A DNA stretch of 64,000 bases from Microtetraspora sp. NBRC 13810 (GCF_030268685.1 NZ_BSRQ01000029.1:30770-94769); one strand, 5' to 3'; shown: positions 50,957-59,566, counted from the first letter of the stretch. Program-made: numbers and translations. The notes: generated by a model not told the origin, from the sequence alone.

Positions 50957-52780
50957 TCAGAAGGCGTCCTCGGCGAGCTCCATGAGCTCCAGCCCGGTGG
51001 CGGTCGCGATCTGCCGCTCGGCGGTGAGCCGGGGCAGCACGGTGCGGGCGAAGAACGAGGCCCCGGCGACCTTGCCGGTGTAGAACGCCTGGTCCCGGTC
51101 GGACTCGGCGAGCGAGGCCAGCGCCACCTCGGCCTGCCGCAGCAGCAGCCAGCCGATGACGAGGTCGCCCAGTGCGAGCAGGAACCTCGTGGTGTTGAGG
51201 CCGATCTTGTAGATCTCGGTGGGCTGCTCCAGCGAGGTGAACGCCCAGCCGGCCATGGTGTCGCCCATCGCCTTGACGTCCTCGGCGGCCTGGGCGAGCA
51301 GCTTGCGCTCCTCCTTGAGCCGTCCGTTGCCCGCCTCGGAGGCGGCGAAGGCGTTGATCTCCGCCATCACCCGGCCGATGGCCGCGCCCTGGTTCCGCAC
51401 GATCTTGCGGAAGAACAGGTCCAGGCCCTGGATCGCGGTGGTGCCCTCGTACAGGGAGTCGATCTTGGCGTCCCTGATGTACTGCTCGATCGGGTAGTCC
51501 TGGAGGTAGCCCGAGCCGCCGAGCGTCTGCAGCGAGCGGGCCAGCAGTTCGTAGGACCGCTCCGACCCGACGCCCTTGACCAGCGGGAGCAGCAGGTCGT
51601 TCATCTCCTCGGCCTGCTTGTCCCTGCGACCCTCGGCCTCCGCGATCTGCACGGCGTCCTGGAACGTCGCGGTGTAGAGCACCAGCGCGCGCATGCCCTC
51701 GGCGTAGGACTTCTGCAGCATCAGCTCGCGGCGCACGTCCGGGTGGTTGATGATCGTGACCCGGGGGGCCGCCTTGTCCGCCATCCGGGTGAGGTCGGCG
51801 CCCTGGACCCGGTCCCTGGCGTACGCCAGGGCGTTCAGGTAGCCGGTGGACAGGGCGGCGATGGCCTTGGTGCCGACCATCATGCGCGCGTGCTCGATGA
51901 TCATGAACATCTGCCTGATGCCCTCGTGCACGTCGCCGACCAGCGTGCCGACCGCCGGACCCCGGTCGCCGAAGGTCAGCTCACAGGTGGCGGACGCCTT
52001 GAGGCCCATCTTCTTCTCGACGTTGGTGACGTAGACGCCGTTGCGCTCGCCGATCTCGCCGGTCTCCAGGTTCACGTGGAACTTCGGCACCAGGAACATC
52101 GACAGGCCCTTGGTGCCCGGGCCATGGCCCTCGGGCCGGGCGAGCACGAGGTGGAAGAGGTTCTCGGTCATGTCCTGGTCGGCACTGGTGATGAAGCGCT
52201 TGACGCCCTCGATGTGCCAGGTGCCGTCGGGCTGCCGGATCGCCCTGGCCCGGCCCGCGCCCACGTCCGAGCCCGCGTCCGGCTCGGTGAGGACCATGGT
52301 GGCGCCCCAGTTCCGCTCGATGGCCAGCTCCGCGAAGCGCTTCTGCTCGGGGGTGCCGACCTGCCACAGCGTGTAGGCGAACTTCGGGCCGCCCGCGTAC
52401 ATGTAGAGGGCGGGGTTGGCGCCGAGGACCATCTCGCCGGCGGCCCAGGCGAGGCTGCGCGGGATGCCCGGCCCGCCGAGGTCGGTGGGCAGGTCGAGAT
52501 GGGCCCAGCCGCCGTCCATGATGACCTGGAACGACTTCTTGAACGCCTCCGGCAGCCTGACCGAGCCGGTGGCGACGTCGAAGACCGGCGGGTTGCGGTC
52601 GCCCTCGGCGAAGGAGTCGGCCAGCACGCCCTCGGACAGGCGGCTCACCTCGGTGAGAAGGCTGTGCGCGGTGTCCTCGTCAAGATCGGCGTACGGCCCC
52701 TTGCCGAAGAGCTCACGGCGGTCCAGCATCTCGAAGAGGTTGAATTCCAGGTCCCGAAGGTTGCTCCTGTAGTGGCCCAT
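50957..52780 (-). CDS. Acyl-CoA dehydrogenase (FadE-like, long form)
   Basis: A 607-residue FAD enzyme that introduces the 2,3-double bond in acyl-CoA during beta-oxidation. Family blocks: [37 protein letters not shown] (FAD site), [34 protein letters not shown] and [20 protein letters not shown] with [16 protein letters not shown]. The ~600-residue length with an extended C-terminus is that of bacterial AcdA/FadE5-type proteins. The catalytic base is not pinned down here. ATG at 52780 ([13 protein letters not shown]) with AAGGAG upstream; GTG at 52789 overlaps that ribosome site. A TetR-type palindrome lies 42 bp upstream. Confidence 0.94.
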   Translation of the reverse strand: MGHYRSNLRDLEFNLFEMLDRRELFGKGPYADLDEDTAHSLLTEVSRLSEGVLADSFAEGDRNPPVFDVATGSVRLPEAFKKSFQVIMDGGWAHLDLPTDLGGPGIPRSLAWAAGEMVLGANPALYMYAGGPKFAYTLWQVGTPEQKRFAELAIERNWGATMVLTEPDAGSDVGAGRARAIRQPDGTWHIEGVKRFITSADQDMTENLFHLVLARPEGHGPGTKGLSMFLVPKFHVNLETGEIGERNGVYVTNVEKKMGLKASATCELTFGDRGPAVGTLVGDVHEGIRQMFMIIEHARMMVGTKAIAALSTGYLNALAYARDRVQGADLTRMADKAAPRVTIINHPDVRRELMLQKSYAEGMRALVLYTATFQDAVQIAEAEGRRDKQAEEMNDLLLPLVKGVGSERSYELLARSLQTLGGSGYLQDYPIEQYIRDAKIDSLYEGTTAIQGLDLFFRKIVRNQGAAIGRVMAEINAFAASEAGNGRLKEERKLLAQAAEDVKAMGDTMAGWAFTSLEQPTEIYKIGLNTTRFLLALGDLVIGWLLLRQAEVALASLAESDRDQAFYTGKVAGASFFARTVLPRLTAERQIATATGLELMELAEDAF

Positions 52781-52821
52781 GACCTGCACTCCTTGAACCG
52801 GGCGTTACCACGACGCGTGTC

Positions 52822-52835
52822 TTACTGGCCAGTAA
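52822..52835. promoter_or_regulatory. TTACTGGCCAGTAA operator palindrome
   Basis: A perfect 14-bp palindrome 42 bp upstream of the acyl-CoA dehydrogenase gene. Its form fits TetR-family regulators of fatty-acid genes. None is adjacent, so the cognate regulator is elsewhere. Confidence 0.65.
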
Positions 52836-52986
52836 CCTTACCCCTATGCTACCCGTCGGTAACAGCGGACAAGCGTGGCCGGCGGCGCACATCGTGGTAT
52901 CCCTCGGAGAGGGCGCAGCTTGCGGTGAGGGATGGGGGAAAGTAACCCGTTTGACGGCTTCGCCGGTGTTGCGATTGGCTGACCGC

Positions 52987-53361
52987 ATGCTGGGAATTCA
53001 CACGATAACCTTCGACAGCGCCGAGCCGTACGAGCTGGGCAAGTGGTGGAGCGGTCTCACCGGCTGGCCCGTCGCGAGCTACGAGCCCGGGGACGAGGAA
53101 GTGCTCCTCGAAGCCCCCGACGGCCACCCCGACCTGCTCTTCATCAAGGTGCCCGAGGGCAAGGGCGTGAAGAACCGCGTGCACCTGGACCTGTGGCCGG
53201 CCGACGGCGCCACCAGGGACGAGGAGGTGCAGCGGGTCCTCGGCCTCGGCGCCGAGCCGCACGGGGACTTCCGCAGGCCCGACGGCACCGGCTGGATGAC
53301 GCTGCTCGACCCCGAGGGGAACGAGTTCTGCATCGTCCGCAGTCAGGCCGAGCGGGTCTAG
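52987..53361 (+). CDS. VOC (glyoxalase/bleomycin-resistance-like) family protein
   Basis: A 124-residue protein with two beta-alpha-beta-beta-beta units: MLGIHTITFDSAEPYELGKW, then VKNRVHLDLWPADGATRDEE and DGTGWMTLLDPEGNEFCIVR. The HLDLW and EGNEFC segments supply His and Glu in the usual metal positions. VOC proteins include isomerases and drug-binding proteins; the role here is open. ATG at 52987 is chosen because it begins the first strand; an in-frame upstream ATG at 52846 lies near the divergent promoter. Confidence 0.88.
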   Translation: MLGIHTITFDSAEPYELGKWWSGLTGWPVASYEPGDEEVLLEAPDGHPDLLFIKVPEGKGVKNRVHLDLWPADGATRDEEVQRVLGLGAEPHGDFRRPDGTGWMTLLDPEGNEFCIVRSQAERV

Positions 53362-53404
53362 CGGACGGCCGCGCGCCCGGCGGCGAGCGTGGTCTTTCCG
53401 CGCT

Positions 53405-53430
53405 CCCGGCGGAGGCGGCGCTCCGCCGGG
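53405..53430. terminator. Convergent terminator hairpin
   Basis: A 10-bp stem (CCCGGCGGAG / CTCCGCCGGG) with a 6-nt loop between the VOC gene and the membrane-protein gene. Confidence 0.75.
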
Positions 53431-53437
53431 GGGAGGG

Positions 53438-53902
53438 TCACGGGGTAAGGCGCTCGCGGCGCGCGCGGTTCTTGAGCGGCAGGGCGAGCAGCCCCGCCAT
53501 GAGCCAGACCAGGGCGGCGCCCCACACGCTGTCGAACGCGGCCCCGAACACGCCGTCGTTGTCGAAGATCAGCTGGATCGGGTAGAACAGGATCGCGGCC
53601 CCGGCGGCCGGATACAGGGCGAACCTGAACGGGTGCTTCAGCGACCACTGGCGGGCCTGGCGGGTCACCCGGTCGCCCACCCCCGGTCTGGCCACCGCGC
53701 CGATGGCGGCCACCAGGGTGAACACGGTGATCCCCAGCGACAGCGCCCAGCTGACGTCCGCGGGACCGGGCAGCAGCATGCCCATGACGAAGCTGGCGCC
53801 GGCGACCGTGGCGCCGGCCATCGCCGCCGGCTTCCACGGCGCGCCCCGCAGGGCCGCGCCGGCGAGTGACATCTCATCGCGTCGAGTGAGCTGTTCGTTC
53901 AT
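53438..53902 (-). CDS. Four-helix membrane protein of unknown function
   Basis: A 154-residue protein with about four hydrophobic helices: AAMAGATVAGASFVMGMLLP, VSWALSLGITVFTLVAAIGA, FALYPAAGAAILFYPIQLIF and VWGAALVWLMAGLLALPL. The N-terminus is MNEQLTRRDEMSLAG and the C-terminus is basic (KNRARRERL). No catalytic or transport motif is recognised. ATG at 53902 is preferred over a frame start at 53938. A second small membrane gene follows upstream on the same strand after 85 bp. Confidence 0.78.
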   Translation of the reverse strand: MNEQLTRRDEMSLAGAALRGAPWKPAAMAGATVAGASFVMGMLLPGPADVSWALSLGITVFTLVAAIGAVARPGVGDRVTRQARQWSLKHPFRFALYPAAGAAILFYPIQLIFDNDGVFGAAFDSVWGAALVWLMAGLLALPLKNRARRERLTP

Positions 53903-53987
53903 GCTTCCAATCTGCGGCACGACCGTCCCCGTCCACATCGGGGACGAACCCTGATTGCTCCCCTACCCGTCGTCCGGCGGGCCCGGG

Positions 53988-54173
53988 TCACGGGGGCGGT
54001 TTCCCGGCGTCGGTGGGGCGGTGCCGTACCAGGGCGTGGAAGACCTTCCAGGCCATGTCGCGGCGGAACTTCCGTTTCGAGGCCATGGCCACCGCGGCCG
54101 ACGAGCACATCAGCAGCACGTAGAGGATCGGCGCGACGGAACCCGCCACAAGCAGGGCCGACAGAGAACCCAT
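53988..54173 (-). CDS. Small single-helix membrane protein
   Basis: A 61-residue protein. Residues 4-28 form one membrane helix (ALLVAGSVAPILYVLLMCSS, then AAVAM), followed by a strongly basic segment (SKRKFRRDMAWKVFHALVRH), so a single-pass protein with the tail in the cytosol. GGAAGGAG six bases before ATG at 54173 is a very good ribosome site and supports a real gene despite the size. Function unknown. Confidence 0.72.
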   Translation of the reverse strand: MGSLSALLVAGSVAPILYVLLMCSSAAVAMASKRKFRRDMAWKVFHALVRHRPTDAGKPPP

Positions 54174-54708
54174 ATCGCTCCTTCCCCCCCAGTCCTGAGC
54201 ACTGTCAAAGGGAAGGGCGGACGTCGCCCCGTGCGCCCGGCGAGACGGACGGGCGCAGTTCAGATGTACCAGCGGGGCGGACCCCCGTCAACGCCCCTCC
54301 CGCCGCGCCACGGACGCCGGCACGGCGGTGCGGCGGCATGTTCCGCTATTTCTCCCGTGTGGGGATTTATCCATGCACAACGGACACATGTGAAGATCCA
54401 CCCATTCGTTATAACACCCGCATTGGTGTATACAGTACGGCTTTCGCCATAAGGAGTGTGAGTCATCGTGGAATGGTGAATATCTGGGTGGATGTGGCCA
54501 TCTGCCTGGGGTGGAGCCGGTTCCAGAGCAAGATCAATTCCTGTAAATGGCGGTAAGTCGCGAAATATGGGGCCGAAGGATACGACAAGATCTTAAGTAG
54601 ATAGCAAAAGCAGACGATGTGCGTTTGTCGGTCCACGGTGGAGGAGAATAAGACAACTGGGATGACTCTTCCCGATCGACCAAAGCATTTCGTAAGGGGG
54701 AAAACGTA
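54174..54708. other. 535-bp AT-rich gap without a confident gene
   Basis: Part of this stretch (about 54340-54700) is clearly AT-richer than the rest of the window. It holds TAACACC-N6-GGTGTATA at 54412-54431 (a GntR-like dyad), AAGGAG at 54451-54456 and a possible short leader ORF at 54662-54709. A 68-residue minus-strand frame (54260-54466) and a 72-residue plus-strand frame (54338-54556) exist, but neither has ribosome-site or family support. Confidence 0.5.
54412..54431. promoter_or_regulatory. Inverted repeat TAACACC-N6-GGTGTATA
   Basis: ACACC/GGTGT arms within an AT-rich patch, followed by GTATAC. GntR-family operators often have this look. No GntR gene is adjacent. It could control the downstream secreted-protein gene about 280 bp away. 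Confidence 0.35.
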
Positions 54709-54709
54709 A
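54662..54709 (+). CDS. Possible 15-residue leader ORF coupled to secreted protein
   Basis: ATG at 54662 opens a 15-codon frame (MTLPDRPKHFVRGKT) whose TAA shares its last base with the ATG of the next gene (TAATG). GGAGGAG lies 15 bases upstream, farther than usual. The overlap and the AAGGGGG site within it suggest translational coupling, but the peptide may not be made. Confidence 0.35.
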   Translation: MTLPDRPKHFVRGKT

Positions 54710-55122
54710 TGCTCGAACTGAAGAAGGCTGTGAGCATTCTCGCGATCGGTGCCGCGATCAGCGGGGGCATGGTCGGCATGGGCGCGGTGACCGCCGCGAT
54801 GACCGGCACGGCGCACGCCGCCGCGGCGACGCCCATTCTGATGAACGGCGACGACGACTGGCGCCGCCACGGGCGGTGGAACTGGAACCGCAACCGGAAC
54901 TGGAACCGCGCCTGGGCACGCACCTGGGCCCGTTCCCTGAGCCGCACCCACGCGCGCAACCACAACCGCCAGGCGCGCCAGGAGATCAACCTCAACATCG
55001 GCGTCCCGACGGACACCTTGGGCGGCACCCCGACCACCGCCACCGCGACCGCGACCGCTGACGGGACCGGAGCCGGCACCGGGACCGCGCCCGGCACCGC
55101 GCCCACCACGGGCTGGAACTAG
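54709..55122 (+). CDS. Secreted Trp/Asn/Arg-rich small protein, unknown function
   Basis: A 137-residue protein. The signal peptide is ~1-38 (LKKAVSILAIGAAISGGMVG, with cleavage near AHA-AA). Residues ~45-88 are rich in Arg, Asn, His and Trp, with RWNWNRNRNWNRAWARTWAR, followed by a helix-like QARQEINLNIGV and a Thr/Gly/Ala tail (TATATATADGTGAGTGTAP). The cationic, tryptophan-rich core recalls antimicrobial peptides, but no family is recognised. ATG at 54709 has AAGGGGG nearby. It lies in an AT-rich island with a terminator after it. Confidence 0.72.
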   Translation: MLELKKAVSILAIGAAISGGMVGMGAVTAAMTGTAHAAAATPILMNGDDDWRRHGRWNWNRNRNWNRAWARTWARSLSRTHARNHNRQARQEINLNIGVPTDTLGGTPTTATATATADGTGAGTGTAPGTAPTTGWN

Positions 55123-55330
55123 TCGCAGACGCCCGTATTGCCACTGACATCCGAAGTTCTCTTCCGCAGCCGACGACCACGTTCCGTGGAAGAAGCGTGA
55201 TCGTCCGGTTGCCGGGGTCGGGGGATTCCCGCTTCGTCGTGCCGCCGACGGCAGGCCGCCCATCCCGAGCGGTCGCCTCACCAGCCGTGCGAGCCGGCTG
55301 AGAGGCACGCCGCGCAGGACGACGAGCAAG

Positions 55331-55366
55331 GGCCCAGGCGAGGGAGGCCCCTCCGCCTGGGCCTTT
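55331..55366 (+). terminator. Terminator after the Trp/Asn/Arg-rich gene
   Basis: A 10-bp stem (GGCCCAGGCG / CGCCTGGGCC) with a 13-nt loop, followed by TTT. The rest of the 55123-55411 gap shows no gene. Confidence 0.85.
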
Positions 55367-55411
55367 GGCCTGTCTGGAGACCGGTGACCGCGGATGGCAG
55401 GATGCCACGAC

Positions 55412-55906
55412 ATGACTGATGTGCAGATCCGGCGGCTCGTGCCGGGCGACGGCGGGCGTTACCGCGAGATCCGGCTCAAGGCGCTGGCGGAGTCGCCCGA
55501 GGCGTTCGCCGCCACCTATACGGTCGAGGCCGCCTTCACCGCCGAGCGGTGGGAGGAGCGGCTGGCCGGCGGGGTCACCACCCTGGTCGCGGCCGTGGAC
55601 GGCGCGGATGCCGGGCTGGTGGCGGTGATGCCCGGCGGTGCGGAGCACCCCCGGCGCGCCCACCTGGTCGCGATGTGGGTCGATCCCGCCGCCCGCGGGC
55701 GCGGAGTCGGCGGGCTGCTGGTGGACGCGGCGCTCTCCCGGGCCAGGGAGATGGACGCCACCGAGGTCGAGCTGTGGGTGGTGGACGGCAACGAGCCCGC
55801 CATCGCCCTCTACAAGAGCAGGGGCTTCACACCGACCGGCGTCCGGGGCACGCTGCCCTCGGACCCCTCGGTCGGCGAATCCCACTTCCTGCTGGCAGAC
55901 CTCTGA
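55412..55906 (+). CDS. GNAT family N-acetyltransferase
   Basis: A 164-residue acetyltransferase. Start MTDVQIRRLVPGDGGRYREI; acetyl-CoA motif A is AHLVAMWVDPAARGRGVGGL with LLVDAALSRAREMDATEVEL, and motif B is NEPAIALYKSRGFTPTG. Residues are arranged as in RimI/PhnO-like enzymes acting on small amines or protein N-termini. ATG at 55412; an in-frame start at 55394 adds six residues. Substrate unknown. The stop is followed at once by an 11-bp tandem repeat. Confidence 0.9.
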   Translation: MTDVQIRRLVPGDGGRYREIRLKALAESPEAFAATYTVEAAFTAERWEERLAGGVTTLVAAVDGADAGLVAVMPGGAEHPRRAHLVAMWVDPAARGRGVGGLLVDAALSRAREMDATEVELWVVDGNEPAIALYKSRGFTPTGVRGTLPSDPSVGESHFLLADL

Positions 55907-55959
55907 CCCCAGCCCGACCCCAGCCCGACCCCAGCCCGACCCCAGCCCGACCCCAGCCC
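55905..55959 (+). repeat. Five perfect 11-bp tandem repeats
   Basis: GACCCCAGCCC repeats five times without change from 55905 to 55959, beginning within the GNAT stop codon. Confidence 0.95.
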
Positions 55960-55961
55960 GG

Positions 55962-56036
55962 CCACAGAGCCTGACTACAGCGCCTCTACCTGCACGAAAC
56001 CACAGAGCCTGACTACAGCGCCGCCACCTGGACGAA
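55962..56036. repeat. Duplicated 3' end of the molybdopterin oxidoreductase gene
   Basis: Bases 55962-55998 and 56000-56036 match at 34 of 37 positions. The second copy contains the true last codons and stop of the oxidoreductase gene (minus strand); the first is an extra copy beyond the stop. Confidence 0.9.
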
Positions 56037-58058
56037 GTTGTCGTGGTAGACCGGGCCCCTGCCCATGTCGGCGTCGCGTTCCCCGACCACGGCGTTGGCG
56101 TTGGCGCCGCCGGGGGTCAGCTTGGCCCAGTGTCCCTTCGTCGTCGCGGCAACGCCCGGCCGCACCTTGTCGCTGACCTCCACGTCGGCCATGAACTCGC
56201 CGGTCGGGTTGAAGACGCGGACCCGCTGGCCGTCGGTGAGGCCGCGGGCCGCGGCGTCCTCGGCGTTGAGCAGCACGCGCGGCCCCTTGGCGCGGCGGAG
56301 CAACTCGGGGTTGTTGCCGAAGATGGTGTTGAGGAAGTTGTGCGAGGCCGGCGTGATCAGCGTCAACGGGTAGCCGGCCGGCGCCGCCGTACGGGCGGTC
56401 ATGGACGGGACGAAGACCGGGATCCTGGGCAGGCCCGCGGCGACGGCCCGCGCGGAGACGAACTCCAGCCGCCCGCTCGGCGTCGGGAAGCCGTCCGCGA
56501 ACGGCGTGAACGGATCGCCGATGTTGAGCCTGACCCACCCCTCCTTGCGCAGCCGGTCCAGCGTGACCCCCTCCAGAAAGGGATGGCCGCCGGAGAGCAG
56601 CTGCTCGGCCAGCTCCAGGTCGGAATCGTAGAGCGACGGCTCGGTGAGCCCCAGGTGCCGGGCCAGCCGGCGGAAGGTCTCGGTGGTGGACAGGCACTCG
56701 CCGGGAGGCTCGACCGCGGGCTCGTTCCACAGCAGGTACATGTGGCCGTAGCCGGCGTGCAGGTCCATGTGCTCGATCTGCATGGTCGCCGGCAGCACGA
56801 TGTCGGCGTAGTCGGTGGTGTCGGTGGGGAACTGCTCCATGACCACCGTGAACAGGTCCTCACGGGCCATCGCGCGGCGGATGCGGACCTGGTCGGGGGA
56901 GCTGCCGAGCGGGTTCGCGCCGTAGACCCACAGGCACTTGACCGGTTCGGCGGTGTTCTCCAGGCCGTCGGCGAGGCGGGTCATGGTGAGCTTGCGCACC
57001 GGCCTGGCGAGCAAATCGGGCCGGGTGTCCACGGTCAGCGGCATGTGGCCGCTGGTGGAGTAGGCGATGCCGCCGCCGGGGTGCCGCCAGTCGCCGGTGA
57101 CGCCGGGGATGCAGGAGAGCGTGCGCAGCGCGGCGCCGCCGCCCTCGTGCCGCTGGATGCCCTGGGCGGCCCGGATCGCGGTCGGGCGGGTGTGCGCGAG
57201 CCTTCTCCCCAGGTTGTGGATGGACTCCTCGGGAAGCCCGGTGATCTCGGCGACCCGGGACGGGGGATACTTCAGGATCTCCTCCCGGAACTCGTCCCAG
57301 CCGAGCGTGTGGTTCTCCAGGTAGTCCCGGTCCTCGGCGCCCTCGCTCAGCACGACGTTCAGCAGCCCCAGGGCCAGCGCGCCGTCGGTGCCCGGCCGGA
57401 TGGGCAGGTGCTCGTCGGCGCGCTCGGCGCTCCTGGTCCTGATCGGGTCGATGGCCACCACGTAGGCGCCGTTCTTCTGCGCGTCCTGCACGAACTTCCA
57501 CAGGTGGTGGCCGCTGGTCAGCGGGTTCGTGCCCCACAGCAGGATCAGCCGGGACAGCGCGAGGTTCTCCGGGTCCATCCCGCCCGGCGTGCCGTTCGTC
57601 CACAGCAGGCCGTAGTTGCCCGCCCGGGAGCAGATGTTCAGGTCGTGCCGCGAGGCGCCGAGCGCGTTCCACAGCCGGCGGCCGGCCTCGCCCGCCTCAC
57701 CCTGGAGGTATCCCAGCGTCCCGGTGCCCTGGTAGGGCCAGATCGCCTCGCCGCCGTGCTCGTCGATGATCGCGGTGAGCCGGGTGGAGATCTCGTCGAG
57801 CGCCTCGTCCCAGGTGATGCGCTCGAACCGGCCGGAACCCTTGGGGCCGACGCGCCGCAGTGGATACAGGATGCGGTCGTCGGCCCCGGCGTGTTCCAGA
57901 TAGCGGTTGACTTTCACGCACAGAGCGCCACGTGTATAAGGGTTGTCCGGATTCCCGCGCATCTGGGTGGCCTTGCCGTCCTGGACGGTCACCACCCACG
58001 AACAAGTGTCCGGGCAATCCAGCGGACATGCCCCAAGAACCCGCAATTCATCCGACAT
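56013..58058 (-). CDS. Molybdopterin-dependent oxidoreductase
   Basis: A 681-residue protein of the DMSO-reductase/formate dehydrogenase superfamily. The N-terminal 4Fe-4S site is GACPLDCPDTCSWVV plus GALCVKVNRYL. Mo-bis-MGD blocks are ITWDEALDEISTRLTAIIDE, IWPYQGTGTLGYLQGEAG, NICSRAGNYGLLWTNG and LILLWGTNPLTSGHHLW. The C-terminal molydopterin-dinucleotide domain has PLTLITPASHNFLNTIFGNN. No signal peptide, so it is cytosolic. ATG at 58058 (MSDELRVLG). No electron-transfer subunit is adjacent, and the substrate cannot be told from the sequence. Confidence 0.92.
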   Translation of the reverse strand: MSDELRVLGACPLDCPDTCSWVVTVQDGKATQMRGNPDNPYTRGALCVKVNRYLEHAGADDRILYPLRRVGPKGSGRFERITWDEALDEISTRLTAIIDEHGGEAIWPYQGTGTLGYLQGEAGEAGRRLWNALGASRHDLNICSRAGNYGLLWTNGTPGGMDPENLALSRLILLWGTNPLTSGHHLWKFVQDAQKNGAYVVAIDPIRTRSAERADEHLPIRPGTDGALALGLLNVVLSEGAEDRDYLENHTLGWDEFREEILKYPPSRVAEITGLPEESIHNLGRRLAHTRPTAIRAAQGIQRHEGGGAALRTLSCIPGVTGDWRHPGGGIAYSTSGHMPLTVDTRPDLLARPVRKLTMTRLADGLENTAEPVKCLWVYGANPLGSSPDQVRIRRAMAREDLFTVVMEQFPTDTTDYADIVLPATMQIEHMDLHAGYGHMYLLWNEPAVEPPGECLSTTETFRRLARHLGLTEPSLYDSDLELAEQLLSGGHPFLEGVTLDRLRKEGWVRLNIGDPFTPFADGFPTPSGRLEFVSARAVAAGLPRIPVFVPSMTARTAAPAGYPLTLITPASHNFLNTIFGNNPELLRRAKGPRVLLNAEDAAARGLTDGQRVRVFNPTGEFMADVEVSDKVRPGVAATTKGHWAKLTPGGANANAVVGERDADMGRGPVYHDNFVQVAAL

Positions 58059-58086
58059 GGCTTCGATGGTAGCCGTGAGGGTGCTT

Positions 58087-59478
58087 TTACCGCCTTCGCG
58101 GGAGCCGCGTCGCAAACTTGGACAACACGGTCGCGATCGCGTCGCTGTTCACGTCCAGCGCGGTGTCGTTGATGTTCGTGATCGTGTCACAGGACTTGTG
58201 GTAGCAGGCGTCCTTCGCGACGCCCGCCGTACCGCCGAAGAGCCGCGCCTCGGCCGGCGTCTTCACCGTCTCCGACCCGGTGAACAGCCCGCCCGCGGGG
58301 ATGCCCGCCTCGATGAACGGCCCGTAGTCCGACCGCCCGGTGAAGTCCGTCCCTGTGAACGGCAGGCCGCGTTTGCGGTAGAAGTCCTGGAACGCCTTCT
58401 CGATCGCACCCGATCCCTCCGGACCGGGGCCGGCGCCGTCCTTGTCGGAGTCGTCGCCGTCGTAGATGCCGTAGGTGAAGTTCTTCGACGCGATCATGTC
58501 GAAGTTGAGGTAGAGCGCGATCGACTTCTTCTCGGCGGACGACAGGTGCTGCACGTAGTGCTTGGAGCCCAGCAGGCCCAGCTCCTCCGCGCCCCACCAG
58601 GCGAACCGCACCCGGTTGCTGACGGCCGTGCCGAGCGGCGCCACCTGCCCGTTGCTGGTGCGGGCCGAGGTGGCGGCGAGCTGCCGGGCGATCTCCAGCA
58701 GCGCCCCGGCGCCGGAGCCGTTGTCGTTGATGCCCGGCCCCTCCTGCACCGAGTCCAGGTGGGCGCCCAGCATGACGACCCGGTTCGGGTCGCCGCCCTG
58801 GGTCTCGGCGAACACGTTGCGGGTCGTGCGGCTGCCGCTCTCGGCCTTCACCCGGACCCGTACCTGCCGCCCGGACACGCGCGACCCGGTCGAACGGCCG
58901 ACCGCCACCACCGGGATGCGCACCCCCGGCTTCTCCAGCGTCGCGTGCGGCGGCTCGCCGTCGTTGTTGACCAGTATCATCGCCCCGGCCCCCGCCGACT
59001 GGGCCAGCCGCGCCTTGTCCTCGAAGGAACACGTGCCCCGCTGCACCAGGGCGACCGAGCCGCGGGCCACCGTGCGGTAGTCGCCCACCGCGCACCCCTG
59101 CCCGGGAACCGGCGTCGCGGTGCCCCGGACGTCGCCCGATCCGGAGTACTTCAGTGTCGAGACGAGATGGGACGAGCCGCCGGTGCGCAGGACCGGCGGG
59201 GAGGACTCGCGGAAGTACGGGAAGGTGAAGACCTGCGACCTCACCTGGTAGCCCGCCTGCCTGAGCTGTTCGATCACGTAGTCGGCGGAGGCTTCGTACC
59301 CCCGCGTCCCGGCGGCCCGGTTGCCGCCGGCGGCGGTAGCGATGGACTGCAGCGCCTCCAGGTGCTTCTTGACCGCGGCTCCGGAGACCCGGTCGGCCAG
59401 TGCGGGCGGGGAGTACGGCGTGGGCGTCATGGGGAAGACGACCGCGAGCGCGGCCAGCAAGTGTACATGCACAGTCAC
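58087..59478 (-). CDS. Secreted M28 zinc aminopeptidase with PA domain
   Basis: A 463-residue exported peptidase. The N-terminal hydrophobic segment (LLAALAVVFPMTPTP) serves as signal peptide. A protease-associated insert (~125-225) has GSVALVQRGTCSFEDKARLA and AGAMILVNNDGEPPHAT. Zinc ligands are in VMLGAHLDSVQEGPGINDNG (His, Asp), the Glu pair in WWGAEELGLLGS, Asp in LYLNFDMIASKN, and His in YHKSCDTITNIND. The start is uncertain: GTG at 59478 keeps the signal peptide but overlaps a 15-bp inverted repeat and has no ribosome site. It follows a PEP-mutase-like gene on the same strand. Confidence 0.9.
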   Translation of the reverse strand: MTVHVHLLAALAVVFPMTPTPYSPPALADRVSGAAVKKHLEALQSIATAAGGNRAAGTRGYEASADYVIEQLRQAGYQVRSQVFTFPYFRESSPPVLRTGGSSHLVSTLKYSGSGDVRGTATPVPGQGCAVGDYRTVARGSVALVQRGTCSFEDKARLAQSAGAGAMILVNNDGEPPHATLEKPGVRIPVVAVGRSTGSRVSGRQVRVRVKAESGSRTTRNVFAETQGGDPNRVVMLGAHLDSVQEGPGINDNGSGAGALLEIARQLAATSARTSNGQVAPLGTAVSNRVRFAWWGAEELGLLGSKHYVQHLSSAEKKSIALYLNFDMIASKNFTYGIYDGDDSDKDGAGPGPEGSGAIEKAFQDFYRKRGLPFTGTDFTGRSDYGPFIEAGIPAGGLFTGSETVKTPAEARLFGGTAGVAKDACYHKSCDTITNINDTALDVNSDAIATVLSKFATRLPRRR

Positions 59479-59488
59479 TCAGAGTGAC
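59474..59488. promoter_or_regulatory. Inverted repeat GTCACTC-A-GAGTGAC
   Basis: Perfect 7-bp arms around a single A, overlapping the proposed M28 start codon. It may be an operator for that gene. Confidence 0.4.
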
Positions 59489-59566
59489 AGCACGCTTCGC
59501 GCGGAGCCAACCATCCCCGCAGGTCGGCGCGTCGCCGCCGGAACATCAGCGACCTCACCGCCACAA

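Noticed and set aside
53888..53938. Extension of the four-helix membrane protein to 53938
   Set aside because: The extra residues lack conservation signs; ATG at 53902 gives a normal charged N-terminus before the first helix.
54260..54466. Minus-strand 68-codon frame in the AT-rich gap
   Set aside because: No ribosome site, no family resemblance and a Pro/Arg/Gly tail typical of chance frames.
54338..54556. Plus-strand 72-codon frame in the AT-rich gap
   Set aside because: AAGGAG lies inside the frame but not at a workable distance from an ATG or GTG, and the composition is not protein-like.
55905..55959. Tandem repeats considered as a CRISPR array
   Set aside because: The 11-bp units are directly adjacent with no spacers, and no cas genes are present.
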